64,000 nucleotides of DNA, from the NCBI RefSeq assembly GCF_027497995.1, contig NZ_JAODBT010000001.1, forward strand, positions 1,302,001-1,366,000. The letters are read 5' to 3'. Below the pieces are notes generated by a model. That model ran no database searches. It had not been told where the DNA came from and worked only from the letters and a program-made list of their open reading frames with translations. The translations under genes were made by a program, and so were the position numbers. Positions 18,955-27,734 of this stretch are shown in pieces. How positions within the stretch are numbered: the stretch's first letter is position 1; every line of letters begins with the position of its first letter. The DNA comes from Stenotrophomonas sp. Iso1. Lineage in GTDB: Bacteria > Pseudomonadota > Gammaproteobacteria > Xanthomonadales > Xanthomonadaceae.

Positions 18955-19757
18955 GCCGATTGTTCTGCAACGGGCAACCGGCTGATGCCACCTTGTTGGG
19001 TGCGGTGTTGGTCAATTACGGGCATTTCACTTCCTTGCAGGTGCGCAATGGCGCGGTGCAGGGATGGTCGTTGCACCTGCGACGTTTGCAGCAGGCCACG
19101 CATGAATTGTTCGACACCCCATTGGATGTCGCGCAGCTATGCGTATGGCTGGAGGATGCGCTGGCGCAATGCGGTATGCGCGATGCCTCGGTGCGCATTA
19201 CGGTTTTTTCGCGTGAGTTTGATTTCCGCCAACCGTTGCGTGTGGTGCCGGTCGATGTGTTGGTCGGCATTACCGCGCCCGTCACTATGCCCACGACTGC
19301 GCGCGCGGTGATGTCGCTGCGCTATCAGCGTGAACTGCCGCATATCAAACATGTAGGCACATTCCCGTTGTTTCATCACCGTCGCCATGCCATGCGCGAG
19401 GGGTTCGATGATGTGGTGTTCGTGGATGAGGCTGGCAAAGTGAGTGAGGGCAGCACCTGGAACCTGGCGTTCTGGGATGGCGCACAGGTGGTGTGGCCGC
19501 AGGCGGCTGCGCTGCGAGGTGTTACCGAGCAACTGCTGATGGCCGGTCTGGATCGGCTGGGGCAGAGGCAGGCCCAGCGCGCGTTGGAGCTAACGGCGCT
19601 GACCGGATTTGCCGGTGCAGTGGCCTGCAATGCCAGTGGTCTGTGGCCACTTGCGCAAATTGACGGTGTGTCGTTTGCACAGTCGGATTTGCTGCTGCAG
19701 TTATTGCGTCGGGCGTTGGGTGAGGCGCCTTGGGAGCGGCTTCAGATAGGGAGTTAG
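18951..19757 (+). CDS. Class IV aminotransferase-like protein (aminodeoxychorismate lyase / BCAT superfamily)
   Basis: 268 residues. It has the fold-type IV layout: an early [13 protein letters not shown] segment, the region [23 protein letters not shown] where the PLP lysine should sit (K of HIKH near residue 133), [17 protein letters not shown], and [11 protein letters not shown]. PabC makes p-aminobenzoate from aminodeoxychorismate; branched-chain and D-amino-acid transaminases share the fold, so the exact reaction is uncertain. It is translationally coupled to the nitronate monooxygenase gene. Confidence 0.8.
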   Translation: MSRLFCNGQPADATLLGAVLVNYGHFTSLQVRNGAVQGWSLHLRRLQQATHELFDTPLDVAQLCVWLEDALAQCGMRDASVRITVFSREFDFRQPLRVVPVDVLVGITAPVTMPTTARAVMSLRYQRELPHIKHVGTFPLFHHRRHAMREGFDDVVFVDEAGKVSEGSTWNLAFWDGAQVVWPQAAALRGVTEQLLMAGLDRLGQRQAQRALELTALTGFAGAVACNASGLWPLAQIDGVSFAQSDLLLQLLRRALGEAPWERLQIGS

Positions 19758-19950
19758 GCGCGGATTGCAGAAACAGCGTCAGCGACTGGCTCTCCCCTTA
19801 CCTGTGGCAAAGCAAGGCGGCCAGTCACGCAATCTGTGGGGGTTGCAGGGGATTGCCATAACCCACTCCCGTCGTCGCAAGGGAGGCAGCGGCGCTTTGC
19901 GGGAGGCCCAAAGCCACAGCCTGCGTTCAGCTTGGCGGGCAGGGGCGGGG

Positions 19951-19979
19951 TTGGAATGGGCCGTTGGCGTCGCTATAAT
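19951..19979 (+). promoter_or_regulatory. Sigma-70 promoter of the rpsP operon
   Basis: -35 TTGGAA (19951-19956), exactly 17 bp, -10 TATAAT (19974-19979), 50 bp upstream of rpsP. It is the best-matching housekeeping promoter in the window and fits a ribosomal operon. Confidence 0.8.
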
Positions 19980-20029
19980 CGCCGGCTTACCGCGCCATCC
20001 TGGCGACTGGGCAATAAGGAAAAACCACC

Positions 20030-20290
20030 ATGGTCAAGATTCGACTGACCCGCGGCGGCGCCAAGAAGCGTCCGTTCTACCACATCATCGTGACCGACGT
20101 CCGTAGCGCCCGTGACGGCCGCAACATCGAGCGCGTCGGCTACTACAACCCGGTTGCCCAGGGCGCCGAGCAGCGCATCGTGCTGGACATCGCCGCTGTC
20201 GACAAGTGGGTTGCCAACGGCGCCCAGCTGACCGACAAGGTTCGCAACCTGTACAAGGAAGCGACCAAGGCCCAGGCCGTCGCGGCCTGA
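20030..20290 (+). CDS. rpsP: 30S ribosomal protein S16
   Basis: 86 residues, [20 protein letters not shown], with [15 protein letters not shown]: unambiguous bS16. It helps fold the 5' domain of 16S rRNA. First gene of the canonical rpsP-rimM-trmD-rplS operon, with a clear promoter just upstream and an AAGGA site before the ATG. Confidence 0.98.
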   Translation: MVKIRLTRGGAKKRPFYHIIVTDVRSARDGRNIERVGYYNPVAQGAEQRIVLDIAAVDKWVANGAQLTDKVRNLYKEATKAQAVAA

Positions 20291-20332
20291 TCCTGACGGG
20301 CCGCGTGCAAGCGCGGCCCGACGGTTTCTGAC

Positions 20333-20848
20333 ATGAAGAAAGATTCCGAGCGCCGGATCCTGCTTGGCAGGGTTGCCGGCGCTTTTGGTGTGCGCGGCGA
20401 ACTTAAGCTCGAGTCCTGGACCGAGCCGCGTTCTGCCATTTTCAAATATCAACCTTGGATTCTGCGCACTTCCGCAGGGCAGGAATCCGAGCTGTCCGGT
20501 GTGCGTGGGCGTGATTCGGGCAAGCATCTGGTGGCTACGTTCCCGGACGTGACCGACCGTGATGTGGTCGAGTCCATGCGCGACACCGAGATCTACATCG
20601 CCCGCAGCGCGCTGCCGCCGCCCAGTCCCGATGAGTATTACTGGGTTGATCTGGAAGGCCTGGACGTACAGACCGTGGACGGCGTGAAACTGGGGCAGGC
20701 CTCGCACCTGTTCAGTACCGGCTCCAACGATGTACTGGTGGTGCGTGGTGACCGTGAGCGCATGGTGCCGTTCGTGATGGGCGACTACGTCAAGTCAGTT
20801 GATTTCGACACCAACGTGATCGTGGTCGACTGGGACCCGGAGTTTTAA
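20333..20848 (+). CDS. rimM: Ribosome maturation factor RimM
   Basis: 171 residues. N-terminal RimM barrel ([22 protein letters not shown]) and C-terminal PRC-barrel ([14 protein letters not shown]... [15 protein letters not shown]). It assists 30S head assembly and binds S19. Second gene of the operon, 42 bp after rpsP and 5 bp before trmD. Confidence 0.97.
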   Translation: MKKDSERRILLGRVAGAFGVRGELKLESWTEPRSAIFKYQPWILRTSAGQESELSGVRGRDSGKHLVATFPDVTDRDVVESMRDTEIYIARSALPPPSPDEYYWVDLEGLDVQTVDGVKLGQASHLFSTGSNDVLVVRGDRERMVPFVMGDYVKSVDFDTNVIVVDWDPEF

Positions 20849-20853
20849 GTCCG

Positions 20854-21627
20854 GTGCGCGTCGACGTCATCAGCCTGTTTCCGGAATTCCTCGCCCAGTC
20901 CGCTGCACTGGGCGTGGTCGGCCGCGCGCAAGAGCGTGGTCTGCTGGAGCTGCATGGCTGGAACCCGCGTGACTTTGCCGCAGGCAACTACCGGCGAGTG
21001 GACGACCGTCCGTTCGGTGGTGGTCCCGGCATGGTGATGCTGATCGAGCCGCTGCGTGCTGCGCTGGCCGCTGCACGTGCAGCCGATCCGCAGCCGGCGC
21101 CGCTGATTTACCTCAGCCCGCAAGGGCGGCCGCTGACCCAGGCCAAGGTCCGGGAACTGGCTGCGTTGCCGCGGATGATCCTGCTGTGCGGTCGCTATGA
21201 GGGCGTGGACGAGCGTTTTCTGGCGTCGGAAGTGGACGAAGAGATTTCTCTCGGTGATTACGTGTTGTCCGGCGGTGAGCTGGGCGCGGCGGTGATCATC
21301 GATGCGGTTACCCGCTTGCAGGAAGGTGCCCTGAACGATGCTGAATCGGCGGTTCAGGACAGCTTTGAGGGCGATGGCCTGCTGGATTGCCCGCATTACA
21401 GCCAGCCGTCCAGCCACGAGCTGGGGGACGTGCCGGACGTGCTGCGTTCGGGGAACCACGCCGCCATCGCGCGCTGGCGCCGCCAGCAATCGTTGCTGCG
21501 CACGGCGCAGCGGCGGCCTGACTTGCTGGACGAGGCGGGGCTGGGCAAGGCCGACCGCAAGCTGCTGATGGAGGCCCGTGAGGCTCTGACGGCGGCTGAT
21601 CAAGCACCTACTGGCGCCAAGGGCTAA
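20854..21627 (+). CDS. trmD: tRNA (guanine37-N1)-methyltransferase
   Basis: 257 residues, starting with GTG (20854) as [12 protein letters not shown]. Trefoil-knot SPOUT enzyme: [36 protein letters not shown] and [17 protein letters not shown] are the AdoMet and tRNA motifs. It methylates G37 to prevent +1 frameshifts. The GTG start and tight spacing after rimM suggest coupled, damped translation. Confidence 0.98.
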   Translation: MRVDVISLFPEFLAQSAALGVVGRAQERGLLELHGWNPRDFAAGNYRRVDDRPFGGGPGMVMLIEPLRAALAAARAADPQPAPLIYLSPQGRPLTQAKVRELAALPRMILLCGRYEGVDERFLASEVDEEISLGDYVLSGGELGAAVIIDAVTRLQEGALNDAESAVQDSFEGDGLLDCPHYSQPSSHELGDVPDVLRSGNHAAIARWRRQQSLLRTAQRRPDLLDEAGLGKADRKLLMEAREALTAADQAPTGAKG

Positions 21628-21768
21628 CAATAGGCTAGAATTGCGAGTTCCCGTCAGCCCTTTGTGGTTGGCGTTGGAAACAAAACAATAAACGTGCAGC
21701 GCAATTCGGTGACTGCATAAGAATCCGCTGTCGAATGACACGCCCACCCGAACAATCGGTGTAATCCA

Positions 21769-22203
21769 ATGAGCAAGCTGAACAAGTCCATCGTCGCGGA
21801 GTTTGAATCCGCCCAGGTCACCCGCGAACTGCCGAAGTTCAGCCAGGGCGACATCATCGTGGTGAATGTGAAGGTGAAGGAAGGCACCCGCGAGCGTCTG
21901 CAGGCATATGAAGGCGTCGTGATCGGCACCAAGAATGCCGGCCTGAACTCCGCTTTCACCGTGCGCAAGATCTCGCACGGCTACGGCGTTGAGCGCGTTT
22001 TCCAGACCCACAGCGCCGTGATCGACTCGGTTGAAGTGAAGCGCCGCGGTAAGGTTCGCGCCGGTAAGCTGTACTACCTGCGTGGCCTGGAAGGCAAGGC
22101 TGCTCGCATCAAGGAAGATCTGGCCGCTGCTCAGCAGGCCAAGGCCGCTCGTCTGGCTGCCAAGGCCGCTGCGACTGCAGCAGCTGCTGCCGCCGCCGAG
22201 TAA
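21769..22203 (+). CDS. rplS: 50S ribosomal protein L19
   Basis: 144 residues: the bL19 core ([58 protein letters not shown]) plus an Ala/Lys-rich C-terminal tail of about 30 residues that is longer than in E. coli. It lies at the 30S-50S interface. Last gene of the operon, separated from trmD by 141 bp, followed by a strong terminator. Confidence 0.97.
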   Translation: MSKLNKSIVAEFESAQVTRELPKFSQGDIIVVNVKVKEGTRERLQAYEGVVIGTKNAGLNSAFTVRKISHGYGVERVFQTHSAVIDSVEVKRRGKVRAGKLYYLRGLEGKAARIKEDLAAAQQAKAARLAAKAAATAAAAAAAE

Positions 22204-22235
22204 GCCCGCCGACAGGCCTCTGCCTGTTTGCAAAG

Positions 22236-22264
22236 AACGGCCGCCTTCGGGCGGCCGTTTGCGT
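22236..22264 (+). terminator. Rho-independent terminator after rplS
   Basis: AACGGCCGCC, TTCG, GGCGGCCGTT then T-rich sequence: a 10-bp stem with a UUCG loop, 32 bp after the stop. Confidence 0.9.
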
Positions 22265-22349
22265 TTGGGCGATGGGAGGCTCTGGGAATTTGAGAGCTTG
22301 AAAGGCTGTCTCTGTTGGTACTTCACCGTCCTCCGTCCCGTGGGTGCAC

Positions 22350-22373
22350 CTTCTCCCGTAAACGGGAGAAGGG
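22350..22373. repeat. Dispersed CCTTCTCCCG palindrome
   Basis: CCTTCTCCCG, TAAA-type centre, CGGGAGAAGG, preceded by GGGTGCA. It resembles the element at 10583-10606 including flanks. Confidence 0.7.
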
Positions 22374-22514
22374 ATGCGAAAGCGGCTGGCTACCCGCGGA
22401 AAGATTCCTGCGCCGGGCCGCGTCATGTGTGCGGAGATGCCTGACGACTCCCTTCACCCACACGTCAGGTGAGGGCATGTGGCCTGCGAGCCACTGGTTT
22501 CTGCTTGGCTAAAC

Positions 22515-22535
22515 GCCACGCACATTGTGCGTGGC
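22515..22535 (-). terminator. Possible terminator of the leftward GalNAc operon
   Basis: GCCACGCAC, ATT, GTGCGTGGC: 9-bp arms with a 3-nt loop and a short T-run (GTTTAG) on the minus strand, about 55 bp after the sugar porter stop. Confidence 0.45.
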
Positions 22536-22589
22536 CGGGGCGCGGAGCGAGTTGCTCCAGCAGAGCGGATAAAGGCGTGCTTCTGCCGC

Positions 22590-24389
22590 TTAGCGGAAAT
22601 GCGCTTCAATCTGTTCCAGCGTCTTGCCCTTGGTTTCCGGCATCCAGAAGGCGGCGACCAGGAAGAACACGAAGGTACAGCCGGCCCAGAACAGGAACAT
22701 GCTGGCGTAGCCGTAATGGCCAACGGTGGGCAGGAACACGGCAGCGATGGTGGTAGAGACGAACTGGTTGATCAGCAGCGCGATGCTCATGCCGTTTGAG
22801 CGGATGCGGTTGGGCATCAGCTCGGACAGGGCCAACCAGACACATACACCCGGGCCGACCGCGAAGAATGCGACGAACACCAGAATGCACGCTGCAACCG
22901 CCCAGCCATGTGCGGGCGTCGGGACCGGGCCAATCCAGGCCTGTTCGATTTTCAGTGGCGCGTTTGCTGCCACGGCTGGATCCGGGAAGGGATTCAAGTG
23001 CAGGCGGCGGAAAAAGCTACCGATGACGCTGTCGGCGCGCACGGTCGTGCCGCGTTGAATGTTCAACTGATGGTCGCTGGCGTTGTCGCTGCGCAATGAA
23101 CGCACATCGCTGAAGCCACCGTAGGAATAGGAAAGTGTCAGTTGCAGCGGCTGTTGGCCGTGCATGCGTGCGCCGCCCAACTGCCGCCATTGCGCGGCGT
23201 CCAGATCCAGCTGCAGGCGGTCATCGAGCACGGCGTGTTGCAGCAGCGGCTGCACATCCGCGCGCCCTTGTTCGGCTTTGAAGAACAACATTGCCGAGGC
23301 GAGCAAGGCCAGACAGATGCCGCCGCTGCCGAGCATCAGCAGGAATTTGCGGCCCTTACGGTCCACCAGCAGTAGCGCGGCGACAGTCATCAGTGCGTTG
23401 AGCAGCTTGATGGCGACATCGGCACTGTTGGCGGCCGAGCCGGGCAGACCGGCTTGGTTGAGGATGTTGACCGCGTAAGCCAGGATCGAATTGATGCCCG
23501 TGGCCTGGGTGCAAGCCAGGATCACGCAGGCCAACAGGAACGGCACCATGTAGCGACGACTGAACAAGCGGTCACGCTTGCCATCGGCCTGCGCAACGAC
23601 CGGCGCCTGGATCTGCTGCAACGTGCTTTCCACTTGCGTTGCCGGCAGCGTGCGTTGCAGGCTTTGTCGGGCGGCATCGATGCGCCCGCGCTGCACCAGC
23701 CAGCGCGGTGATTCGGACAGCCACAACACGCCCACGCAGAACATTACGCCCGGCAGCAGGCAGCTCCAGAAGATGGTGCGCCATGCGTGGTCTTTGACTG
23801 GGAACAATTCCTGCGCCTGCTGCACCAGCGGCATGTTGCGCACGGTGTCGGCGGCGGCATCCACCACATGGGCGTGGTACAGGCCGATCAGTGCGGCCAA
23901 CACCAGGCCAATGGTCAGCAGCAGTTGGAACATGGCCGCGCCGCGACCACGGCGTTCGGGTGCGAGCACTTCGGCCAGATACAACGGCACCACAACGCCG
24001 ATCAGGCCGCCGCTGATGCCCTGCAGCAAGCGCCCGAGCAACAGCGGCGTGTAACCGGATGCCAGCGCCATGACCGGGATGCTGGCGGTGAACAGCACGC
24101 CGGCCAGCAGCATCGCGCCACGGCGGCCGATAAGGTCGGCGATCAGGCCCGCGAACAACGACGACAACACGCTGCCCAGCAAGACCGCTGCGACCACGAA
24201 GCCGAGTTGTTGACTGCTCAACTGCCAGGCATGGCTGGCGGTGGCTTCAAGGTAGGGCAGGGCGCCGGCGATGATGCCGATATCGATGCCGTACAGCAGG
24301 CCGCCGAGGCCAGCGATGAAAAGCAGGTAGCGGACCGGCCAGCGGGGCGTGGCATCGGTGGCGGACGTGGCGAAGGCTGAGTCGGTCAT
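22590..24389 (-). CDS. Sugar porter family MFS permease with periplasmic insertion (AgaP-like, GalNAc uptake)
   Basis: 599 residues, against about 460-480 for sugar porters. The family signatures are present: GIDIGIIAGALPYL (TM1), DLIGRRGAML (TM2-3 loop), GRLLQGISGGLIGVVVPLYLAEVLAPERRGRG-type motif (TM4-5), and PETKGKTLEQIE at the C-terminus. The extra length is a block of about 110 polar residues between TM9 and TM10 (about residues 370-482), which topology places in the periplasm. It is the last gene of the agaS-to-porter operon, so GalNAc (or an oligosaccharide) uptake across the inner membrane is inferred. Preceded by a GGAACGAG site. Confidence 0.87.
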   Translation of the reverse strand: MTDSAFATSATDATPRWPVRYLLFIAGLGGLLYGIDIGIIAGALPYLEATASHAWQLSSQQLGFVVAAVLLGSVLSSLFAGLIADLIGRRGAMLLAGVLFTASIPVMALASGYTPLLLGRLLQGISGGLIGVVVPLYLAEVLAPERRGRGAAMFQLLLTIGLVLAALIGLYHAHVVDAAADTVRNMPLVQQAQELFPVKDHAWRTIFWSCLLPGVMFCVGVLWLSESPRWLVQRGRIDAARQSLQRTLPATQVESTLQQIQAPVVAQADGKRDRLFSRRYMVPFLLACVILACTQATGINSILAYAVNILNQAGLPGSAANSADVAIKLLNALMTVAALLLVDRKGRKFLLMLGSGGICLALLASAMLFFKAEQGRADVQPLLQHAVLDDRLQLDLDAAQWRQLGGARMHGQQPLQLTLSYSYGGFSDVRSLRSDNASDHQLNIQRGTTVRADSVIGSFFRRLHLNPFPDPAVAANAPLKIEQAWIGPVPTPAHGWAVAACILVFVAFFAVGPGVCVWLALSELMPNRIRSNGMSIALLINQFVSTTIAAVFLPTVGHYGYASMFLFWAGCTFVFFLVAAFWMPETKGKTLEQIEAHFR

Positions 24390-24452
24390 CGGCTCGTTCC
24401 AGAGGGAAGCGCGGGTGCAGCGGGAAGGCGCGCGGGTGGAGCGCCGGTGTGA

Positions 24453-25568
24453 TTAACGGTGCAGATCGACCGGGTGGCCGTTGACCCACACCTGCTGCAA
24501 TTGCAGATCGGGGCTCAACACCACCATGTCCGCGCGCAGGCCGGGTGCAATGCGGCCGCGGTCTTCCAGCGCGAGGTAGTCGGCGGGGAAGGTGGAGACG
24601 CGCTGCGAGGCGTCTGCCAGCTCCAGACCGACCTCAACCAGATTGCGCAGCGCCTGGTCCATGGTCAGCGCGCTGCCGGCCAGCGAGCCGCTGGACAGGC
24701 GCACGCAGCCCAGGCATTTGTGCACGCGCTGTTCGCCCAGCGCGTACTCGCCGTCGGGCATGCCGGTGGCGGCGGTGGCATCGGTGACGGCGTAAAGACG
24801 CGGAATGGCGCGCACTGCCATCCGGATCACACCGGGGTGGACGTGTTGCAGGTCGGGAATCAGTTCGGCGTATTGCGCATGCGCCAGCGCGGCGGCCGCG
24901 ATACCGGGATTGCGGTGATCAACGCCAGTCATGCCATTGAACAGATGGGTGAAGCCGGTGGCGCCAGCCTGCAGTGCGGCCACGCCGTCCTCGTAGGTGC
25001 CGGCACTGTGGCCGACCTGCACGCGGATACCCATCGCTGCCAGTGCGGGAATCAACACGGCATGCTGGCCGATTTCTGGGGCGATGGTCAGCACTTTGAT
25101 CGGTGCCAGGGCGTGCAGGTGCTGTACTGATTCCAGTGTCGCTTCGAGCGTGCGTGGCGGTTGCGCGCCGAGCCGCTGCGGGCTGATGAAGGGGCCTTCC
25201 AGATGTACGCCAATGATTTGCGCAGCGTCTGCATCCGGCGTGGCGATCACCTGGGCCAGGCCGCGCAATGCGTTTTCGATGTCCTCGAACGCGGCGGTCA
25301 TGGTGGTGCCGAGCAACGTGGTGGTGCCGTGGCGGGCATGGGTGCGCGCGATGGTACGGGCGACATCGCCACCCTGCATCAGATCGACGCCGGCGCCGCC
25401 GTGCACATGCAGGTCGATGAAGCCGGGCAGGATCACCGGCAGTTGCGTGGCATCGCCGGCGTGGTCTTCGATGTCCAGCGATTGAATGTGCTGGCCGAAG
25501 TGAACGTGGCCACGTCGCCATCCCAGCGGGGTGAGGATGCGGCCGTACAGGGAGCGGGTGTCGGTCAT
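24453..25568 (-). CDS. nagA: N-acetylhexosamine-6-phosphate deacetylase (GalNAc-6-P type)
   Basis: 371 residues of the amidohydrolase NagA family. Motifs: PGFIDLHVHGGAGVD (H54, H56), HLEGPFISPQRLGAQ with the metal-binding Glu, VGHSAGTYEDG, THLFNGMTGVDHRNPG, and AVTDATAATGMPDG with the catalytic Asp. It removes acetyl from GlcNAc-6-P or GalNAc-6-P. Operon context with AgaS, AgaK and AgaR points to GalNAc-6-P (the AgaA role), though sequence alone cannot exclude GlcNAc-6-P. The start overlaps the regulator stop by 4 bp (ATGA). Confidence 0.9.
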   Translation of the reverse strand: MTDTRSLYGRILTPLGWRRGHVHFGQHIQSLDIEDHAGDATQLPVILPGFIDLHVHGGAGVDLMQGGDVARTIARTHARHGTTTLLGTTMTAAFEDIENALRGLAQVIATPDADAAQIIGVHLEGPFISPQRLGAQPPRTLEATLESVQHLHALAPIKVLTIAPEIGQHAVLIPALAAMGIRVQVGHSAGTYEDGVAALQAGATGFTHLFNGMTGVDHRNPGIAAAALAHAQYAELIPDLQHVHPGVIRMAVRAIPRLYAVTDATAATGMPDGEYALGEQRVHKCLGCVRLSSGSLAGSALTMDQALRNLVEVGLELADASQRVSTFPADYLALEDRGRIAPGLRADMVVLSPDLQLQQVWVNGHPVDLHR

Positions 25569-26350
25569 GGCGGTGGAGGCTCGGCGATGATCACCTCGAT
25601 CCCCTGCTGCTGCAGTCCCTCGCGGGTGGCATCGTCGATGCCGGGGTCGGTGATGATGGCTTGGATCTGGTCCAGGCGGGCGATGCGATGCAGGCTGACG
25701 CGGCCAAATTTGGAGGCGTCGGTCAGCACCACGATGCGCCGTGCGCGCTCGACCATGCGGTGGTTGAGGCGGGCTTCGCCTTCATCGTGGGTGGTGAGGC
25801 CGAACTGAAGGTCCAAACCGTCCACGCCCAGGAACAAGGTGTCGAAGCTGTAAGAAGTGAGGCTGGCTTCGGCCTGGCTGCCCTGCAGCGACAGCGACTG
25901 CTTGCGCAGCATGCCACCGGTCAGCAGCACGTTTACGCCGGGCGCGTTGGCCAGCTCCCAGGCGATGTTGAGGCCGTTGGTCATCACCGTGACATCGCGG
26001 TGCCCGTGCAGATGACGGGCCAGGGTCATGGTGGTGGAACCGGAGTCGATGATGATGTTTTCGCCCGCATGCACCTGCAGCGCGGCACGCATGCCAATGG
26101 ACTCCTTCAACGACAGATTCAGCGCATCCTTTTCATGGATGTCCTGCTCCAGCGGTGGCATCCGGACCAGGGTCGCACCGCCGTGGGTGCGAGTGGCAAG
26201 CCCCTGGATTTCAATCTGGCCCAGATCGGTGCGGATGGTCACCGCCGACACACCAAACCGTTCAACCAGCTCTGCGACCTGCACGCTGCCCTGTTCGATC
26301 AGGAGCTGCAGGATCTGCTGGCGGCGGGAGCGTGTATTGCGCATGGCCAT
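25565..26350 (-). CDS. agaR: DeoR-family transcriptional repressor (AgaR-like)
   Basis: 261 residues. The N-terminal DeoR helix-turn-helix (RRQQILQLLIEQGSVQVAEL, then RFGVSAVTIRTDLGQI, residues 8-46) is followed by a sugar-phosphate isomerase-like sensor domain (GENIIIDSGSTTMTLARHL, VMTNGLNIAWELA, SFDTLFLGVDGLD). Such regulators sense phosphosugars. Placement inside the GalNAc operon, and CTTTCG elements in the divergent control region and just before this gene, support an AgaR assignment. The ATG at 26350 has a nearby alternative at 26344. Confidence 0.88.
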   Translation of the reverse strand: MAMRNTRSRRQQILQLLIEQGSVQVAELVERFGVSAVTIRTDLGQIEIQGLATRTHGGATLVRMPPLEQDIHEKDALNLSLKESIGMRAALQVHAGENIIIDSGSTTMTLARHLHGHRDVTVMTNGLNIAWELANAPGVNVLLTGGMLRKQSLSLQGSQAEASLTSYSFDTLFLGVDGLDLQFGLTTHDEGEARLNHRMVERARRIVVLTDASKFGRVSLHRIARLDQIQAIITDPGIDDATREGLQQQGIEVIIAEPPPP

Positions 26351-26382
26351 CTGTTCTCTCTGTCTGGAATGAAAGAGGGAGA

Positions 26383-27717
26383 TTAACCGTTCGCAAGAAC
26401 GGAAGCTTGCGAGCTTTCGTTTTGTTTGCGGGCGCCGGCGAGGTTGGCGCTACAGGCCCGCGCGTACTCGCCCAGACACAGGCCAATATGGTGCTGCACC
26501 AGCGCGGCGGGCGTGTTGAGCAATTGGCCGGCGCGCACCGCGCGGAACTGCTCGGGCAGGTACTGGCTGAGCAGCACCAACGGCGGTGCGTGCTGTTCAA
26601 GATTGGCGAACAAGGTTTGCACGGCCTGCAGCAGCGCTGGCTCGCCCCAGTAGTAACGGCAGCGGTCGCTGAAGGCGTAAGCGCGCAGCAGACGCAGCGT
26701 GGCTTCGTCGCCGTGATAGTGCGCCTGCCAATATTTCGGCTGTGCGGTCATCACCTGTTCCAGTACGCGTGGCAACTGCGAGCACTGCGCGGCCGGCAAC
26801 AGTTCGGCTTCAATTGAGGCCAGGGCGAACAGCGCTTCGCGGTAAGCGAAGGTCGCGGCCGGACCGACCTTGAGGATGGCGAAGTGATCGCGTACCAGTG
26901 CATGCAGGCCGGATTCGCGCTGGTAATCCGTGGAGTGCGCTTCAAACACAATGTGCGGTTGCTGCTCCAGGAAATCGGCCAGTGTGGAAGCGGCGGCGGC
27001 ATCGTAGTCGTGCACGCTGCTGTGGTCGAAATCGACGCCGGGCTGCACCACCATGGCAATCACGCGCTGCCACGCATCGCGCAGTTCCGGCGTGTCGAAG
27101 GCCTGTTGATGGATGGCCAGCGTCTGCGCGGCGGCGGCCGGGGTGGTGACGGCCAGGCCGCCTTCGAGTGAGGCTTCGCCACCGGGAATCGGGACTTCGG
27201 TGCCGATCACATACAGCGGGAGCGGAAGATGGTGGGCTGCGGCCGTGCGTTCGGCGATGACGGCCAACTCGGCCGAGCGTGCGGCGACGATGGCGTCGGG
27301 CAACGGCGTGGGATCGTCGGCGCAGGACATGCTGCAGTCCAGGTGAATCTTGTTGAAGCCGGCAGCGACATAGGCTTCGATCAACACGCGTGCATTGGCC
27401 ATCGCTTCGGCGGCCGGTTGCTTCTGCCAAGCATTCGGGCCGAGATGATCGCCGCCAAGGATCAGGCGTTCGTGCGGGAAGCCTTCTTCGTCGGCGAGCG
27501 CCTGCACATAGTCGCGATACTGCGGTGGGGTCATGCCGGTGTAGCCACCGAACTGATCCACCTGGTTGGAGGTAGCCTCGATCAGCAGCACCGTGCCGTA
27601 ACGCGCGGCCACTTGCATGGCGGCGCGCAGCACCTGCTCATTGCTGCAGCAGACGCTGTACAGGCCGACATTCTGGCCCTGGCGATGGGCGGTGAGCAGG
27701 GTTTGCAGCGAGGACAT
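26383..27717 (-). CDS. agaZ: AgaZ/GatZ-family tagatose-phosphate protein
   Basis: 444 residues, slightly longer than the usual 420-430. Typical GatZ/KbaZ wording: GLYSVCCSNEQVLRAAM, LLIEATSNQVDQFGGYTGM, LILGGDHLGPNAWQ, GFNKIHLDCSMSCADD, and FEAHSTDYQ. The family was described as a non-catalytic partner of tagatose-1,6-bisphosphate aldolase GatY/KbaY and has also been proposed to act on tagatose-6-phosphate. No GatY/KbaY homologue and no separate phosphofructokinase-type kinase is in this locus. An 18-bp gap separates it from agaK. Confidence 0.87.
   Translation of the reverse strand: MSSLQTLLTAHRQGQNVGLYSVCCSNEQVLRAAMQVAARYGTVLLIEATSNQVDQFGGYTGMTPPQYRDYVQALADEEGFPHERLILGGDHLGPNAWQKQPAAEAMANARVLIEAYVAAGFNKIHLDCSMSCADDPTPLPDAIVAARSAELAVIAERTAAAHHLPLPLYVIGTEVPIPGGEASLEGGLAVTTPAAAAQTLAIHQQAFDTPELRDAWQRVIAMVVQPGVDFDHSSVHDYDAAAASTLADFLEQQPHIVFEAHSTDYQRESGLHALVRDHFAILKVGPAATFAYREALFALASIEAELLPAAQCSQLPRVLEQVMTAQPKYWQAHYHGDEATLRLLRAYAFSDRCRYYWGEPALLQAVQTLFANLEQHAPPLVLLSQYLPEQFRAVRAGQLLNTPAALVQHHIGLCLGEYARACSANLAGARKQNESSQASVLANG
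26414..26427. promoter_or_regulatory. Candidate AgaR half-site cluster before agaR
   Basis: CTTTCGTTTTGTTT resembles the repeated TTTCRTTTYR pattern of E. coli AgaR sites. It lies in the last codons of agaZ, about 65 bp upstream of agaR, where it could control an internal promoter. Confidence 0.4.
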
Positions 27718-27734
27718 GACGGACTCCCGGGGGG

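Larger units (their letters stand above)
22204..22589. other. Intergenic region between rplS and the sugar porter gene
   Basis: 386 bp with no credible gene. It holds the rplS terminator (22236-22264), a dispersed CTTCTCCCG-type palindrome (22350-22373) and a 9-bp-arm hairpin GCCACGCAC/GTGCGTGGC (22515-22535) positioned to end the leftward sugar-porter transcript. The rest shows nothing I can name. Confidence 0.7.

Noticed and set aside
20845..22326. 493-codon open frame opposite trmD and rplS
   Set aside because: It crosses two conserved genes and their gap; typical high-GC shadow.
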